The notes under the pieces are model-generated. The model saw nothing but the letters and a program-made list of their open reading frames with translations. It ran no database searches and had not been told where the DNA came from. Shown here piece by piece: positions 27,001 to 35,384 of a stretch of 64,000 nt of DNA; position 1 is the first letter of the stretch, and every line of letters starts with the position of its first letter. This stretch comes from Xanthostigma xanthostigma (lineage: Eukaryota > Arthropoda > Insecta > Raphidioptera > Raphidiidae): contig OY754475.1 of NCBI GenBank assembly GCA_963575645.1, forward strand, positions 7,254,001 to 7,318,000, written 5' to 3'. Made by a program: the position numbers and the translations under genes.

Positions 27001-30000
27001 ACAATAGCGTACTCGACTGTACTTTAAAGCAGGAAAGCGACAAGTGACAAAGGCAACGAGCGATCACGGCCAATCACCGACGAGCGCACGATCCATGCAG
27101 GTAGCGGGGAGGTTTTGCGAGTTTCATCGGCTCTAAAATGTGCCTTTGCGACGCTGTTTGCGACTAGCTTCCGAACCTTTTAGATCTGTGGCGCGTATTA
27201 TACACTATTCTATATATATAAGCATTTACAGTATATACAAACAGAATGTAAATCATTTACATAATGAGGGAAGTCTGAATAATTAAAAAAAGTCTGAAAT
27301 TAAATCTATGCTCAGTATAAAATAAAATCTCGTTAGATGTCTGTCTGTACGGGCTAATCTCGAAAACAACTGAACGGATTTGAATGCAGTTTTCGCAATC
27401 CGATAGCTTATTTCTTGAGAAAGTGTTAGCTGCCCGACTCAGCATTGTCCGGATACAAATAAGTCGCAAGCAGTTAATTATAAACTCCAACGAAGCGAAT
27501 GACTAACGCAAACTACCACTCACCGACTCACCCCAAGATCTCCAAAACTACACGCCCGATTGATTTAAAATTTGACATAGTTACTCCTTTCTCGACGTAC
27601 ACCGGATTTCATGCAAATATTATTCAAACGGATTTTTCACCCAGCATCGCATATTCTGTGGGTTAGAGGTTTTACGTGGGTGGGTGTCGATGGTTGCGTA
27701 GATGGGAAGATCAATATAATATTCCCAGAGAAAGAGGGAGAGGCTATGTACTCATATATAGACGGAGAGCTGGCTACGGAGAAAATGGGTGACTCGGTGC
27801 AGAGTTGAAAATTTGCAGAATAATAGGAGATAGTACAAGTAAGAAGGGAAAAAATTGCCAGAAGGCTAGGCGGAAGATAAAGAGCCACCAGAAGGCGCTA
27901 ATGTTGCGAGAAATCAGTGCACTTCTGGCAATTTTTATACTTATTCTGTAATTCAAAACTAGATTATATATTATACATTATATAGTTATAAGGGCATACT
28001 GAAAATTCAAACATGATATAATAATTACATTCGACAAATATTCAAAATTATTAATGGCATGTTGATAGAATAAATTAATAAAATTACGTTGTTATAACAA
28101 CGTAATTTTATTAATGAAAATATATGACGATTAATTTTATTTCTATCAAAATGTCATTAATAATTTTGAATATTTGTCGAATGTAATTATTGTATCATGT
28201 TTGAATTTTCAGTATGCCCTTATAACTATATAATGTATAATATATAATCTAGTTTTGAATTACAGAATAAGTATAAAAATTGCCAGAAGTGCACTGATTT
28301 TTCGCAACATTAGCGCCTTCTGTCGGCTCTTTATCTTCCGCCTAGCCTTCTGGCAATTTTTTCCCTACTTACTTGTACTATCTCCTATTATTCTGCAAAT
28401 TTTCAGCTCTGCACCGAGTCACCCATTTTCTCCGTAGCCAGCTCTTAGTCCAATAGTTTTGCGCCGGGACGGGCCTCTAGTTAAATTATAGATTCGAACA
28501 AACGAGAGAAGTGGGCATATCCGAACGAGGCCGAACTGGGCATCTATGAATAAACATATTGCGATATTTAACCTGTTGCTGTTGTTGCCGAACAATGTAC
28601 TGGGCCTGCGGTACATTTGCTTGCTGACTGGAGTCCTGATGAACTATGTACTGCGTCGTGGTCTGCTGTTGCTGTTGCTGCATCGGCTGCTGATAATGTA
28701 TAATCTGTTGTGGAGGCTGCGGCTGTGATTGGTCCACTTGCATTTGTTGTTGACCGCTCGGATCAGCGTTCAGAATGATTTGTTGTTGTTCTGACGACTG
28801 CAAGACAAGCTTCGCAAAAAAAAATGTATTATTATTTTTTTATTAGAGCTGTAACAAACCGTATGTATTCGTTACTGAGTAACGGGTACATCGTCTGACT
28901 CGAAGTACCGAATCGTTACTTATAAATTCATTTCGTTACTCGCATCTGTCGTATCTATAACCGCATCAAACGAGTCGAACTTACATGGAGTCTGTTCGAC
29001 TCGTTTGATGCGGTTATACGTTATACGAACGAAGTCATACCGTACCACGATGCGACGCGCCTCGATGCGATGGGGTACATGCTTGATGCCAGAAAACATA
29101 CACTTCTTGATGCTGTTATACACGATTGTATGTCGTATGAAAAGTAACGAGTAAGGTAGCGATACGAAAGTAACGGGTACTGGTTCTTTAAGTAACGAAT
29201 ACATACGGGTACACAATTTCTCGTTACTTTTACAGCTCTATTTTTTATTAAACGGAGAACCAACCGTCCAATTTCGCAGTGTATCGAATACACGGGACTA
29301 ATTAGTCTATGTGAGTTAACATTGAGCCGGACAAGTAGGGATTCACAATAATTTTTATGTCGAATCATGCGACACTAGCGTTATTTATAGTCATTTTTTG
29401 AATTGCCTTTAGTGTCACCCACCACATAAATTATCCAATTTCTTAATTATCGGCACAATAAAAATAATAACTGTGTTTTCTTATTTGTCTGCCTCAATGT
29501 TAAGCTAAACAGAATTTTTTACATGTGCATTCGATACACAGGAAACCCGAAGATTACCTCCGCGGCTATATCTGGGCCTACCACCAATTCAAGTTTTCGG
29601 TACAAAGGCATCATCACGAGCTCAGCTATTCTAAGTCCCTTTTATTAATTAGGAATTTGCAATAGGGATGTGTTAAATCACCTACGGTCAGTCGTGCACA
29701 AAATGTTAATAAAAATTAGAAAATTGCATTGGACAGTATTTTCTCTAGAACTTATCGTATTCACTGATTTCAAATGATATTGTATCGAACATTTTATCAT
29801 TAAATGAATATAGCTACGTTAATTTTTTCAATTCATTTTTTTCTGTAGCTTGTATAATCCATATTCATAAGAAAATTTCATAACATTACTGGGTTTTGTT
29901 AGGTTACTTTATGATGTTACTTAGTGGCAAACTTTTCTAGATCGAGTACATAAAGATTAAATGCGTAATTAAATTTTAGTAATCCCCGATAATATGATAA

Positions 30001-30334
30001 CTATTGAGTATCATCGATACTCAACTTTCAGGTACACGAAAAGAATCGAGTACCACTTCGAGTACAGGATACTAGATTCTACTTAGCTGTCCCGTCACCC
30101 CGATACTATGGTCAAGCACTGCACGTTCAGTTAAATTATTTATCTACGAGTCTACTTGCTCAATAGAGTTACCTGCTGTGTGCTGTAGGATTGCCCTGTG
30201 TTGGGATCTTCTTGGTTCACAACGTACATCGTTGTTGGTGCCGAAGTCAATTCAGGGTAAAATTGTCGTATCTCTTCCACTGTCAATGTTTGTGCTGTAT
30301 TATCACTGCCTACCAATTGATAGTATTGAGCCAT
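1..30334 (-). CDS. velo: SENP6/7-type (Ulp2-class) SUMO protease, velo-like, 3' part beyond left edge
   Basis: Removes SUMO chains from nuclear proteins (family knowledge). I reconstruct 18 in-phase coding exons: 30334-30173, 28797-28573, 25193-24954, ~22516-22256 (or 22235), 20184-19988, 19874-19223, 18138-17910, 17693-17514, 16857-16735, 16036-15900, 13799-13548, 12356-12129, 11279-11017, 10543-10446, 10288-10164, 8979-8844, 1173-1082 and 567-1. They give about 1389 residues without a stop. The first ~1030 residues are Gln-rich and probably disordered. Exons 8-9 add an Arg/Gly-rich stretch, and exons 10-11 a compact Q-poor block. A C4 zinc ribbon follows (CNYC...CQRC, ~1035-1051), then an acidic SUMO-interacting motif (ILTLSSDEDDDE, ~1108). 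Exons 17-18 carry the conserved SENP6/7 pre-catalytic segment, ending in LIYPRSGKGGISI, the usual start of the protease domain. The catalytic His-Asp-Cys lie off-window. The start is the MAQYYQL codon, the first ATG in the N-terminal frame. Introns hold many MITEs; intron 16 is 7.7 kb. Confidence 0.93.
2199..2957. repeat. Degenerate inverted-repeat element with AGCCGGCTC motifs
   Basis: The ends carry the same motifs in opposite orientation: GAGCCGGCTC and the palindrome TGAACCGGTTCA near 2260-2290, and again at 2890-2937. This looks like an old MITE. Borders are approximate and no target duplication was identified. Confidence 0.35.
3968..4200 (+). repeat. Fragment of a LINE/SINE-type 3' tail
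   Basis: It begins TAGCCGTTACCCATGGCTTC and contains AAAGTTTCATCGTAATCGGA and an ACAGACAGACAAA stretch, the layout common to arthropod LINE/SINE tails. It is related in style, not closely in sequence, to the repeats at 4891 and 25642. Borders are uncertain. Confidence 0.3.
4858..5848. mobile_element. MITE with TIR CCGCGTTCACACGC, interrupted by a SINE composite
   Basis: The ends are inverted copies: CCGCGTTCACACGCGTCAGT at 4858 and its near reverse complement ending at 5848. Inner arms continue in inverted form through ATTCATTATGACTGATTC, but the left arm is split exactly at 4890/5508 by the repeat listed next. Without the insertion the element is about 370 bases. No target duplication was determined. 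Confidence 0.7.
4891..5507. mobile_element. Composite SINE repeat, copy 1, with tRNA-Lys-derived segment
   Basis: It starts ACTAGCGGTCCCGCTCGGTT and ends TATATATTAGTATAGATAG. Positions 5170-5243, read on the minus strand, are tRNA-like: D-arm TAGCTCAATCGGTAGAGC, T-arm GTGGGTTCGAGCCCTAC and 3' end GTTGGGCG, matching insect tRNA-Lys(CTT) outside the anticodon arm. These include the Pol III A and B boxes. The anticodon loop is TCAATAT, so this is not a working tRNA gene. Borders are set by the interrupted host MITE and by the second copy at 25642. Confidence 0.75.
6877..7294. mobile_element. Tc1/pogo-like MITE, TIR CACCTATCCCCCGATTTACA, TA target
   Basis: 418 bases with perfect terminal repeats CACCTATCCCCCGATTTACA and the reverse complement, flanked on both sides by TA (6875-6876, 7295-7296). 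The internal CGTGTAAATCGAAAA motif is repeated. No transposase open frame. Confidence 0.85.
7391..7534. mobile_element. Small MITE, family with TIR AGCTCTGTTCCAACCTCTCTG
   Basis: About 140 bases with inverted ends (CTGTATCAACCTCTCTG and CAGAGAGGTCGGAACAGAG) and the internal signature GCGCAGTAGCTAAAACG. Family members occur at 15335, 40101 and 47150. Confidence 0.65.
8258..8610. mobile_element. hAT-like MITE, TIR TAGAGCYGTAAC, 8-bp duplication
   Basis: 353 bases from TAGAGCCGTAAC to TTACAGCTCTA with an exact 8-bp target duplication, GTTTTTAT (8250-8257 and 8611-8618), the hAT hallmark. A second copy lies at 28844 in the same gene. The interior is full of GTAACGAGTAAC-like motifs and has no coding potential. 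Confidence 0.9.
9136..9847. mobile_element. MITE with ~70-base TIR (TATACAGGGTGTTTGGCACA)
   Basis: Long, nearly perfect inverted ends: TATACAGGGTGTTTGGCACA at 9136 and its reverse complement ending at 9847, extending about 70 bases inward. It sits in intron 15 of the SUMO protease gene and is itself interrupted by the element at 9259-9520. Confidence 0.8.
9259..9520 (-). mobile_element. ACGTGATAACGTC element, copy 1 (nested)
   Basis: Subterminal inverted motifs ACGTGATAACGTC lie at both ends, with one terminus CAGACAACCAATTTTTTTT. It is near-identical in reverse orientation to 13073-13320, and a diverged relative is at 50148. It is inserted inside the MITE at 9136-9847. Confidence 0.75.
10661..10935. 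repeat. Degenerate repeat with poly(G) tract
   Basis: Contains a run of G at about 10691-10702 and GGGGGCGCC motifs. The ends (CCGGCGGTCAGCCCC and GGAGCTGCCGGCGG) are loosely inverted. It resembles a decayed MITE; assignment is weak. Confidence 0.3.
11457..11485 (+). other. Hammerhead-like core, copy 1 (CTGAAGA...GAAAC)
   Basis: CTGAAGA, then a stem GTATT/AATAC, then GAAAC: the same layout as the conserved core of hammerhead ribozymes. Only the core is visible; flanking stems I and III and a cleavage site were not established. It lies in intron 12 of the SUMO protease gene. Confidence 0.35.
11776..12041. repeat. Tandem duplication, two ~133-base units
   Basis: Two adjacent units share long stretches (GAGTATGATAGAGACCATGT, TATGTTTAATAATACAACTT, CCCCGTAGAGG). 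They lie in intron 12 of the SUMO protease gene and differ by scattered substitutions, so the duplication is not very recent. Confidence 0.85.
13073..13320 (+). mobile_element. ACGTGATAACGTC element, copy 2
   Basis: Opposite orientation to the copy at 9259-9520 and nearly identical over its length (TTGTCTGTAAAGTCGGTTTA at the left, GACGTTATCACGTCAAAAG at the right). It lies in intron 11 of the SUMO protease gene. Confidence 0.8.
13980..14656. mobile_element. Candidate TTAA-targeting MITE
   Basis: Inverted ends GGAGGTTGA and TCAACCTCC are flanked on both sides by TTAA (13976-13979, 14657-14660), the target of piggyBac-type elements. The TIR is short and its first bases are not typical of piggyBac, so the class is tentative. 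The interior is AT-rich without coding potential. Confidence 0.5.
14949..15221. mobile_element. MITE, TIR CATATACTYAATA, copy 1
   Basis: Ends CATATACTCAATAGTCCTAT and AGGAGTATTAAGTATATG are inverted. The interior is shared with 44150-44385 (GGAAGTGTTG, GCATACTTCTATCTCACTTA, GCACCGTTGGGTCGTCATCC). Confidence 0.8.
15335..15480. mobile_element. Small MITE, AGCTCTGTTCCAACC family
   Basis: Ends GGTCTGTTCCAAAC and CCTGGAACAGACC with the internal GCGCAGTAGCTAAAAC signature. Same family as 7391 and 40101. Intron 10 of the SUMO protease gene. Confidence 0.6.
18412..18520 (+). repeat. Single arm of the TTCGGAACCCA foldback repeat
   Basis: TTCGGAACCCAAAGGAGACC through GGTAAACATTGATTTAGAAA matches one arm of the inverted repeat at 24148-24388. 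The other arm is absent here. Confidence 0.6.
18599..18627 (+). other. Hammerhead-like core, copy 2
   Basis: CTGAAGA, stem GATCC/GGATC, GAAAC. The following ~130 bases match the retroelement at 57402-57682, including the tail CAGACGTTAATCAAAGATTT. Cleavage activity is not established. Confidence 0.45.
20301..20618. mobile_element. pogo/Tigger-like MITE, TIR CAGTAGAACGCCGATTATCC
   Basis: 318 bases with perfect inverted ends CAGTAGAACGCCGATTATCC and TA flanks (20299-20300, 20619-20620). The TIR closely resembles pogo/Tigger termini. No transposase frame. Intron 4 of the SUMO protease gene. Confidence 0.9.
21453..21592. repeat. Foldback repeat near GGAGCGTAAAGAATAAGGAG
   Basis: The left arm (ATGGAGCGTAAAGAATAAGG, then GAAAAGTGTCCGTCAAA) and right arm (TTTGACGGGACACTTTTTC, then CTCCTTATCCTC...CTCCAT) are inverted with a short loop. 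Imperfect hairpin, possibly a MITE. Confidence 0.6.
21684..22004. mobile_element. MITE, TIR TGTAGTGGATACATCAGTAA, interrupted
   Basis: Outer ends are inverted (TGTAGTGGATA / TATCCACTACA) and the inner arms pair for about 50 bases. The left arm is split by the element at 21695-21834. Removing that insertion, with its duplicated GATA, restores a contiguous arm. Confidence 0.85.
21695..21834. mobile_element. Nested MITE, TIR TGTCGCCGGGATATTGTCAA
   Basis: 140 bases, almost fully self-complementary (TGTCGCCGGGATATTGTC / GACAATATCCCGGCGACA). It is inserted in the left arm of the larger MITE and flanked by a short GATA repeat (21691-21694, 21835-21838). Confidence 0.85.
22668..23220. mobile_element. 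hAT-like MITE, TIR TAGTGATGTGCCGGAT, copy 1
   Basis: 553 bases with an exact 8-bp duplication, GTTAATAC (22660-22667, 23221-23228). The ends are built of GGATATCCGTATCC-type repeats. The centre has an inverted repeat, GCACATCGATCTTTG / CAAAGGTCGATGTGC. Other copies are at 52132 and 54923. Confidence 0.92.
24148..24388. repeat. Foldback repeat, ATTCGGAACCCA arms
   Basis: Two inverted arms of about 110 bases (ATTCGGAACCCAATGGAATG / CATTCCTTTGGGTTCCGAAT, inner AAACATTGATTTAGAAAAGC / GCTTTTCTAAATCAATGTTT). A solo arm occurs at 18412. Confidence 0.85.
24419..24923. mobile_element. MITE, TIR GGCACTTCACATGG
   Basis: Perfect 14-base inverted ends (GGCACTTCACATGG at 24419-24432, CCATGTGAAGTGCC at 24910-24923). 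The interior is rich in TATTTG(T/C) motifs in both orientations. No clear target duplication. It ends 31 bases before exon 3 of the SUMO protease gene. Confidence 0.75.
25642..26236. mobile_element. Composite SINE repeat, copy 2
   Basis: About 95% identical to 4891-5507 in the same orientation, with tRNA-Lys-like segment 25900-25974 and the same ends (ACTAGCGGTCCCG, TATATATTAGTATAGAT). Intron 2 of the SUMO protease gene. Confidence 0.75.
26901..27202. mobile_element. MITE, TIR TATAATACGCGCCACGAATC
   Basis: 302 bases with 27-base inverted ends (TATAATACGCGCCACGAATC and its near reverse complement GATCTGTGGCGCGTATTATA). The interior has no open frame. Intron 2 of the SUMO protease gene. Confidence 0.75.
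27766..28445. repeat. ~680-base near-perfect palindrome (foldback)
   Basis: The left arm from AGAGCTGGCTACGGAGAAAA is mirrored by the right arm ending TTTTCTCCGTAGCCAGCTCT. The centre is at about 28103, around ACGTTGTTATAACAACGT. Arms of ~330 bases differ by only a few substitutions and a small asymmetric block near 28110-28160. The matching 60-codon open frames on opposite strands are a by-product of the palindrome, not genes. Confidence 0.95.
28844..29240. mobile_element. hAT-like MITE, TIR TAGAGCTGTAAC, copy 2
   Basis: 397 bases, 8-bp duplication TTTTTTAT (28836-28843, 29241-29248). Same family and orientation as 8258-8610, with an extra internal inverted patch around 28956-29005. It sits only 46 bases upstream of exon 2 of the SUMO protease gene. 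Confidence 0.9.
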
Positions 30335-32630
30335 TCTAATGACATTCACTTCATTTTTATGTAAACGTTTTTTAAAAATACAATATTTAAGCACTCATCT
30401 CACAAATGTGTTGATATTAAGCGTTTAAACTGCACCGACTCGTAACATTTTACCCACGTTAGTTTTAGAAAGCTATATTAAGTAAACTATAACCTAAAAC
30501 ATTTATCAATATATTTATATTGTCGAGTTCATGACTTATAAAATAATATAAAAGATTAGTCAATATTAATTACTGTAAAACATAATTTTAAGCATGGCTT
30601 TACGTGTATATATATCTGGCTATATCATATAATTACAATTTTGTTAAGTAAAAATAAAAAAAAAAATGTTAATTCTATTAAAAATGCTTTTTAAATACAC
30701 AATTTTCCTTTTATAAACGATTTATTATAGTGAGCTGCGGTCAATAGAGGCAATGACCTAGCTTTTCCCTGCCATTTTTAGTTGACAAATATTTCATAAT
30801 CCTTTTAAATTTAATCCGCTGTTCTTCAAAAACAACCGAAAAATTGTAATCTTTCCAAAAATTTGCTTGAAAACGTTTTCTTAAAAAAACTAAATGAAAT
30901 GACTGTCCGTCTGGCCTAAATACTAGCATAAAAGGAATTTCACACTGTAATAATTTTATACTAAAAATGGAGTCCGAAATCTACATAAACTAAATAGATT
31001 TTAAAATTAATGCAAAGTATATACTTTATTGTTTATTATTAAGTATTTTTAATTACCATTCTTTAGTTTAAACCGATACTATTTACACAAAAACTCTCTC
31101 GTAGACATTATAACTTTGCATTAAAATGGCGTGGCCACAGCTGCTGCTCTCTTCGGTTCACTAATGACACTTTAACGCGCGAAAATTTGAATTTTTGATA
31201 ATACCGATTTATGCTATGTACATTCTCAAAATCCTCAATTTTTGTTCAATATTTGAGAAAATCGTTATAGTTTTTCAAAAAATACATACGGCCAGTATAC
31301 TTTGATAGGTTAGAATTACAAAATAGATTTAAACAATACAAGTTTTTGATTTATTTTAACAATTTAAGATAAAAAATTTAAAGCCCTTAAAGCGACTAAG
31401 TATAAATGAACATGTTTTATTCAGAAATAATCAGATTAATTGAAAATAATATAAGGAATAATAAGCTCTATTTGTATAATATCTAAAAATGAAATTATTT
31501 CGAGCAATTCATTAAACAGTACTATTATTATTATTATTAATAATAATAATAATCATTATTTGATATGACCTATTATTATACAAATAAAATTATTGTTTTC
31601 AGTTCACTACAGACGATAAGAATTGGATTTATATTCTGAAGCTAAAGAATATGTCAATTTTTATGTAACTATTAAAATTTTTCTATATACGAAATTTTAT
31701 AAATTATACCATTTCCATTCAAATATTGTTTAAATATGAATACAAAAATTTAATAATTGTTACAAGATTATGAGCAAATAGTTTCCTAAGATTTTTAAGT
31801 ATAGGAATAAATTCATATTAATCAATGATATTATTCACAAATTTCCAAAATGCAACAATAAAAATAGTTTTTAACCCATTAATGTTCGATGGCGCATACA
31901 CTTGACAATTATAAATACACTTTAATATGTATAAACCATTTCATTATTATATAAATAGTTGTTGTTTTTAGCAATAAAACATTAAAATTAGATGCAACTC
32001 TTGCTTGATCACAGAAAAATAAGTTAATTTAGATCAGAATCTGGTCCCTAATGGGTTGGTTTTAATCTATATTTGCAGTATTTAATGATATGCATAATTA
32101 TTGTATTGAGATTTAGTTACAAGACATTTTCGCAAATATTTTATACTCTGAAAATATTATAAAAATCAGCAAAACCCAGTTATGTATGAATTATGAAATA
32201 ATTAAACAATGCATTTTAGATTATTACGCCTTTGATTATAAGTCTATATGTAGTATGGCTATTTCCTTTTATCCAATAAGCACAATGTATAATCTTCCTT
32301 TGTCTACAACGGACAGTTTATGCCATGTACAACCAAAAATCCTGGAATATTAGCCAGTATGATTATTTCTCTCTTACAAACTAAACACGTATTAGTTTAT
32401 CTCTTTTCAAAATACATTTTTATCAGCATTTTTAGAATAATTTTTGTACCTTAATCCACTGAACTGCAGTTAGGTTTTGATGAGGAATTTGATATATTTT
32501 ATCTGCATTGTGTGATTCATACTGTCAAGGTGACAGATACTTTGTCAAACTAAATTTGCAATTTTTAATATTTATATTTTGTACTTCTTTAACAAACAGT
32601 CTCAATAAAAAATTCAAAACGGGTAACGAA
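30335..32630. other. Divergent spacer between the SUMO protease gene and CHMP1
   Basis: 2.3 kb, very AT-rich. It must contain both promoters and 5' UTRs. Apart from an ATT/AAT microsatellite-like hairpin near 31523-31560, I see no repeat, RNA gene or conserved open frame. Confidence 0.6.
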
Positions 32631-34585
32631 ATGTCTGCCTCGGCCATGGAAAGTATCCTTTTTTTAAATTTATAGTATAAAAAATTTAATTAATGATGTC
32701 ATTAGAATAGTATGTACACCTAACCTTCCTTGCGGGATAATTAGTCATTACTGTATATTTTAGCATTATTTAATAGCATGATCCTTAACTTCTTCAAATA
32801 GAACATCTTTTTAATTTAAAATTTGCTGTGAAAGAATTAGAGCGGAATGCTAAGCGATGCGATAAGGAGGAGAAACAGGAGAAGGCCAAAGCAAAAAAAG
32901 CTATACAAAAAGGAAATACGGATGTGGCTCGAATACATGCCGAAAATGCAATACGACAGAAGAGTCAGTCATTAAATTATTTACGTATGTCTGCTCGTGT
33001 CGATGCGGTAGCTAGCCGGGTTCAAACGGCACTTACTACGAGAAAGGTATTTATAATAATTATCACCGATAACCTTTACCTCAATCTCTTCACTGTGAGT
33101 GAAGCATTACCGGAGTTTTACAACTATCTGAAATGCTAAATAAAGTATGATTTAGGTTATCTATATAATATTCTTTTGCGGATTGTCTGGTCGCTGCGCT
33201 AATTACGGCATATCGATAACACCGATTTCTGCCTAGTAGAGAGCAAGTTTTAGAATTCATACATAAAATTTGATTGTTAATCAAGTCATAGAACGTTTCT
33301 AGCATTCTTCAAACGATACAGACTACGTCTTTCATAACCAAATCAAAACTGTTAGTAATTGTACTTAGACTTTAATTACTGAAATCAGTTCTGAGTCTGC
33401 GCAAATAAACTTTACCACGTGAAGAAGGTTATGTTTGAGTATTGACGTCTTGTACTATAGTAAATATATCCATGATTGACGTTTAAAATATACAATCACT
33501 TAGGGGGGGGGGGCAGTTTTTAAATTTAAACCTGGAACCACCAGAACCAAAGTTTGACAGTACAGTCTGAAAATTTTACCTAACATTAAATACATATTCA
33601 TTATATAATTTTTGTTTTGAATAATAGTTATTGGCGTAACTAGTAGTCTAAGTCATTCATGGCGCTGACAGGTCATGACTTAGCCTACAAGTTGCGCCCA
33701 TAATTTTATTCAACAATTGCGCGTTATTCATGTTTTAATTTTAATGAGATGTTGTAAATATCTATTTATTTCTTTATAAAAAAAACTGTCAATACTAACA
33801 GCACCAAACAGCACGATTCAATGTTTTGGTTTGAGGTTAGCCGGTTATGAATAAACTCCATGTCGAAAACATTCGGTCTCTCAATTTTAGTCTCAATGGG
33901 TAACAACGGGGAGTTGTTGTTACCTACTATTTCGTTACGACTCAGAAAATAGTTACGTTTATTTTCATTACTCCACAATGGCCGAGCTAGTAGGAATCTT
34001 CATTGAGTTATGACAAGTAATTGTCACCAGTCTGTAAATGGCTATTTAGGGTTCGGTTTTTAGGCATGATAAAACATGAATAGCGCGCATGAGTTGAATA
34101 AAATATAAAATTGTATCTTGCATGCCTCATTTGTTTCAAAATTGTATTTGATGACGTCACGTTTTCTTCAAAAGGTAACTAATTCAATGGCAGGCGTAGT
34201 AAAAGCCATGGATGCCGCAATGAAATCTATGAATTTGGAGAAAATCTCAAACCTCATGGATAAATTCGAGCAACAATTTGAAGATTTAGATGTCCAAAGT
34301 GGGGTGATGGAAAACGCAATGTCTCAAACGACCACAACTGCAGTTCCGACAGCAGACGTAGACGGACTGATGCAACAAATCGCGGACGAAGCTGGGTATG
34401 TTTGAAAACGAAACGCTGTCGATATCGAATTTTGATCATTTTTTCATATGACAATTTCTTTCAGATTGGAATTGAATATGGAATTACCGACGGGCCCTCA
34501 ATCTGCAGCCGTCGGAACTACAACAGCGATGTCTCAAGAACAAGACGAGCTCACCTCGCGTCTAGCTCGTTTAAGGGCTGAATAA
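32631..34585 (+). CDS. Chmp1: Charged multivesicular body protein 1 (ESCRT-III subunit)
   Basis: Four coding exons (32631-32652, 32802-33046, 34175-34395, 34465-34585) encode 202 residues with all splice phases consistent. The protein starts MSASAMEKHLFNLKFAVKEL and keeps the basic coiled-coil N-terminal half typical of ESCRT-III (KKAIQKGN..., RMSARVDAVASRVQ). An acidic C-terminal half ends in ELTSRLARLRAE, a MIM1 motif that in this family binds the MIT domain of VPS4 or spastin. CHMP1 acts in the cytosol at endosomal membranes in late multivesicular-body sorting and abscission. Length equals the insect family norm. AATAAA signals overlap the stop codon (34581) and occur again at 34613. It is divergent from the SUMO protease gene and convergent with RpS4. 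Confidence 0.98.
33047..34174 (+). other. Intron 2 of CHMP1
   Basis: 1.1 kb. It holds a poly(G) run at about 33503-33512, an imperfect inverted repeat around 33630-33700 (AGTCTAAGTCAT / ATGACTTAGCCT) and a small hairpin at 33898-33924. No coding sequence seen. Confidence 0.6.
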
Positions 34586-35384
34586 ATCTGCATTTAGCTC
34601 TTTTATGAGCCGAATAAATCTATATTCAGCTTGCAAACTTTGTGAATACTGTACTTTCTTATGAGAGAAATATACACTTTTTTTGTTATATTATTATAAT
34701 TAAGGCCTAGCACACATGAAGAGCGTTCAACGCGCGTTGAACGCTCTTCATGTGTGCTAGGCCTAAGAGTCCGTTATAAATTTTAGGCGCGATATTTGTA
34801 AAAAAATATAAAGAAAATGTTTTCAATTGTGCCTATTTTATTAACAGCATTATTAAATGTAAATACTTTTATTTTTTAACCACATATTTTTTTTTGAATT
34901 ACTGCAAATATTTTATTAGAGAAAATAAAGTGTTTATTCACTTACGTGGCCTTTTTTTAAACAAGCGAACACTATTTTGCGATTCGTGTTTCGCTGTTTT
35001 GAAGTTACTTTACGCTTTGATTTTGATTGCTTTGTTTTGAGAGGTGTAAATATTAGAGGGAGGTGCAACGGAGATTTTTTTAAAGAATATATCGATATGG
35101 TTTAATGAAATTTAGTTGAAGCACAAAACTTAATCCGCGCATACGTGTTGCGCAAGTCACCGCTACGCACTTAACAGGAACTGTCTCTTTGGACAACTAT
35201 CATGCGGCAAAATTAACTTTGAATTGATGCGACTTTGTTCTTGAAATTTTTCAGCTGGACAAAAGAGCATCATGTAGTAGCACCATTGAAAGTAGGAAGT
35301 GTTAAAAGACGAAATAAAATTTGATCTTGTATTTCTTTGTTTATATTTTTTATTTTAACGTACACAAATACGTTTAAAACATAT
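34586..35384. other. Convergent 3' spacer CHMP1 / RpS4
   Basis: Holds the 3' UTRs and poly(A) signals of both genes and the perfect palindrome at 34703-34764. No gene seen. Confidence 0.6.
34703..34764. repeat. Perfect 62-base palindrome
   Basis: Reads AGGCCTAGCACACATGAAGA outward from both strands, with no unpaired loop (centre between 34733 and 34734). About 120 bases downstream of the CHMP1 stop. It could be a tiny MITE or a foldback end. Confidence 0.97.

Noticed and set aside
27774-28437. Two near-identical 60-codon open frames on opposite strands
   Set aside because: They are mirror images created by the 680-base palindrome. No family similarity and no splice or start context.
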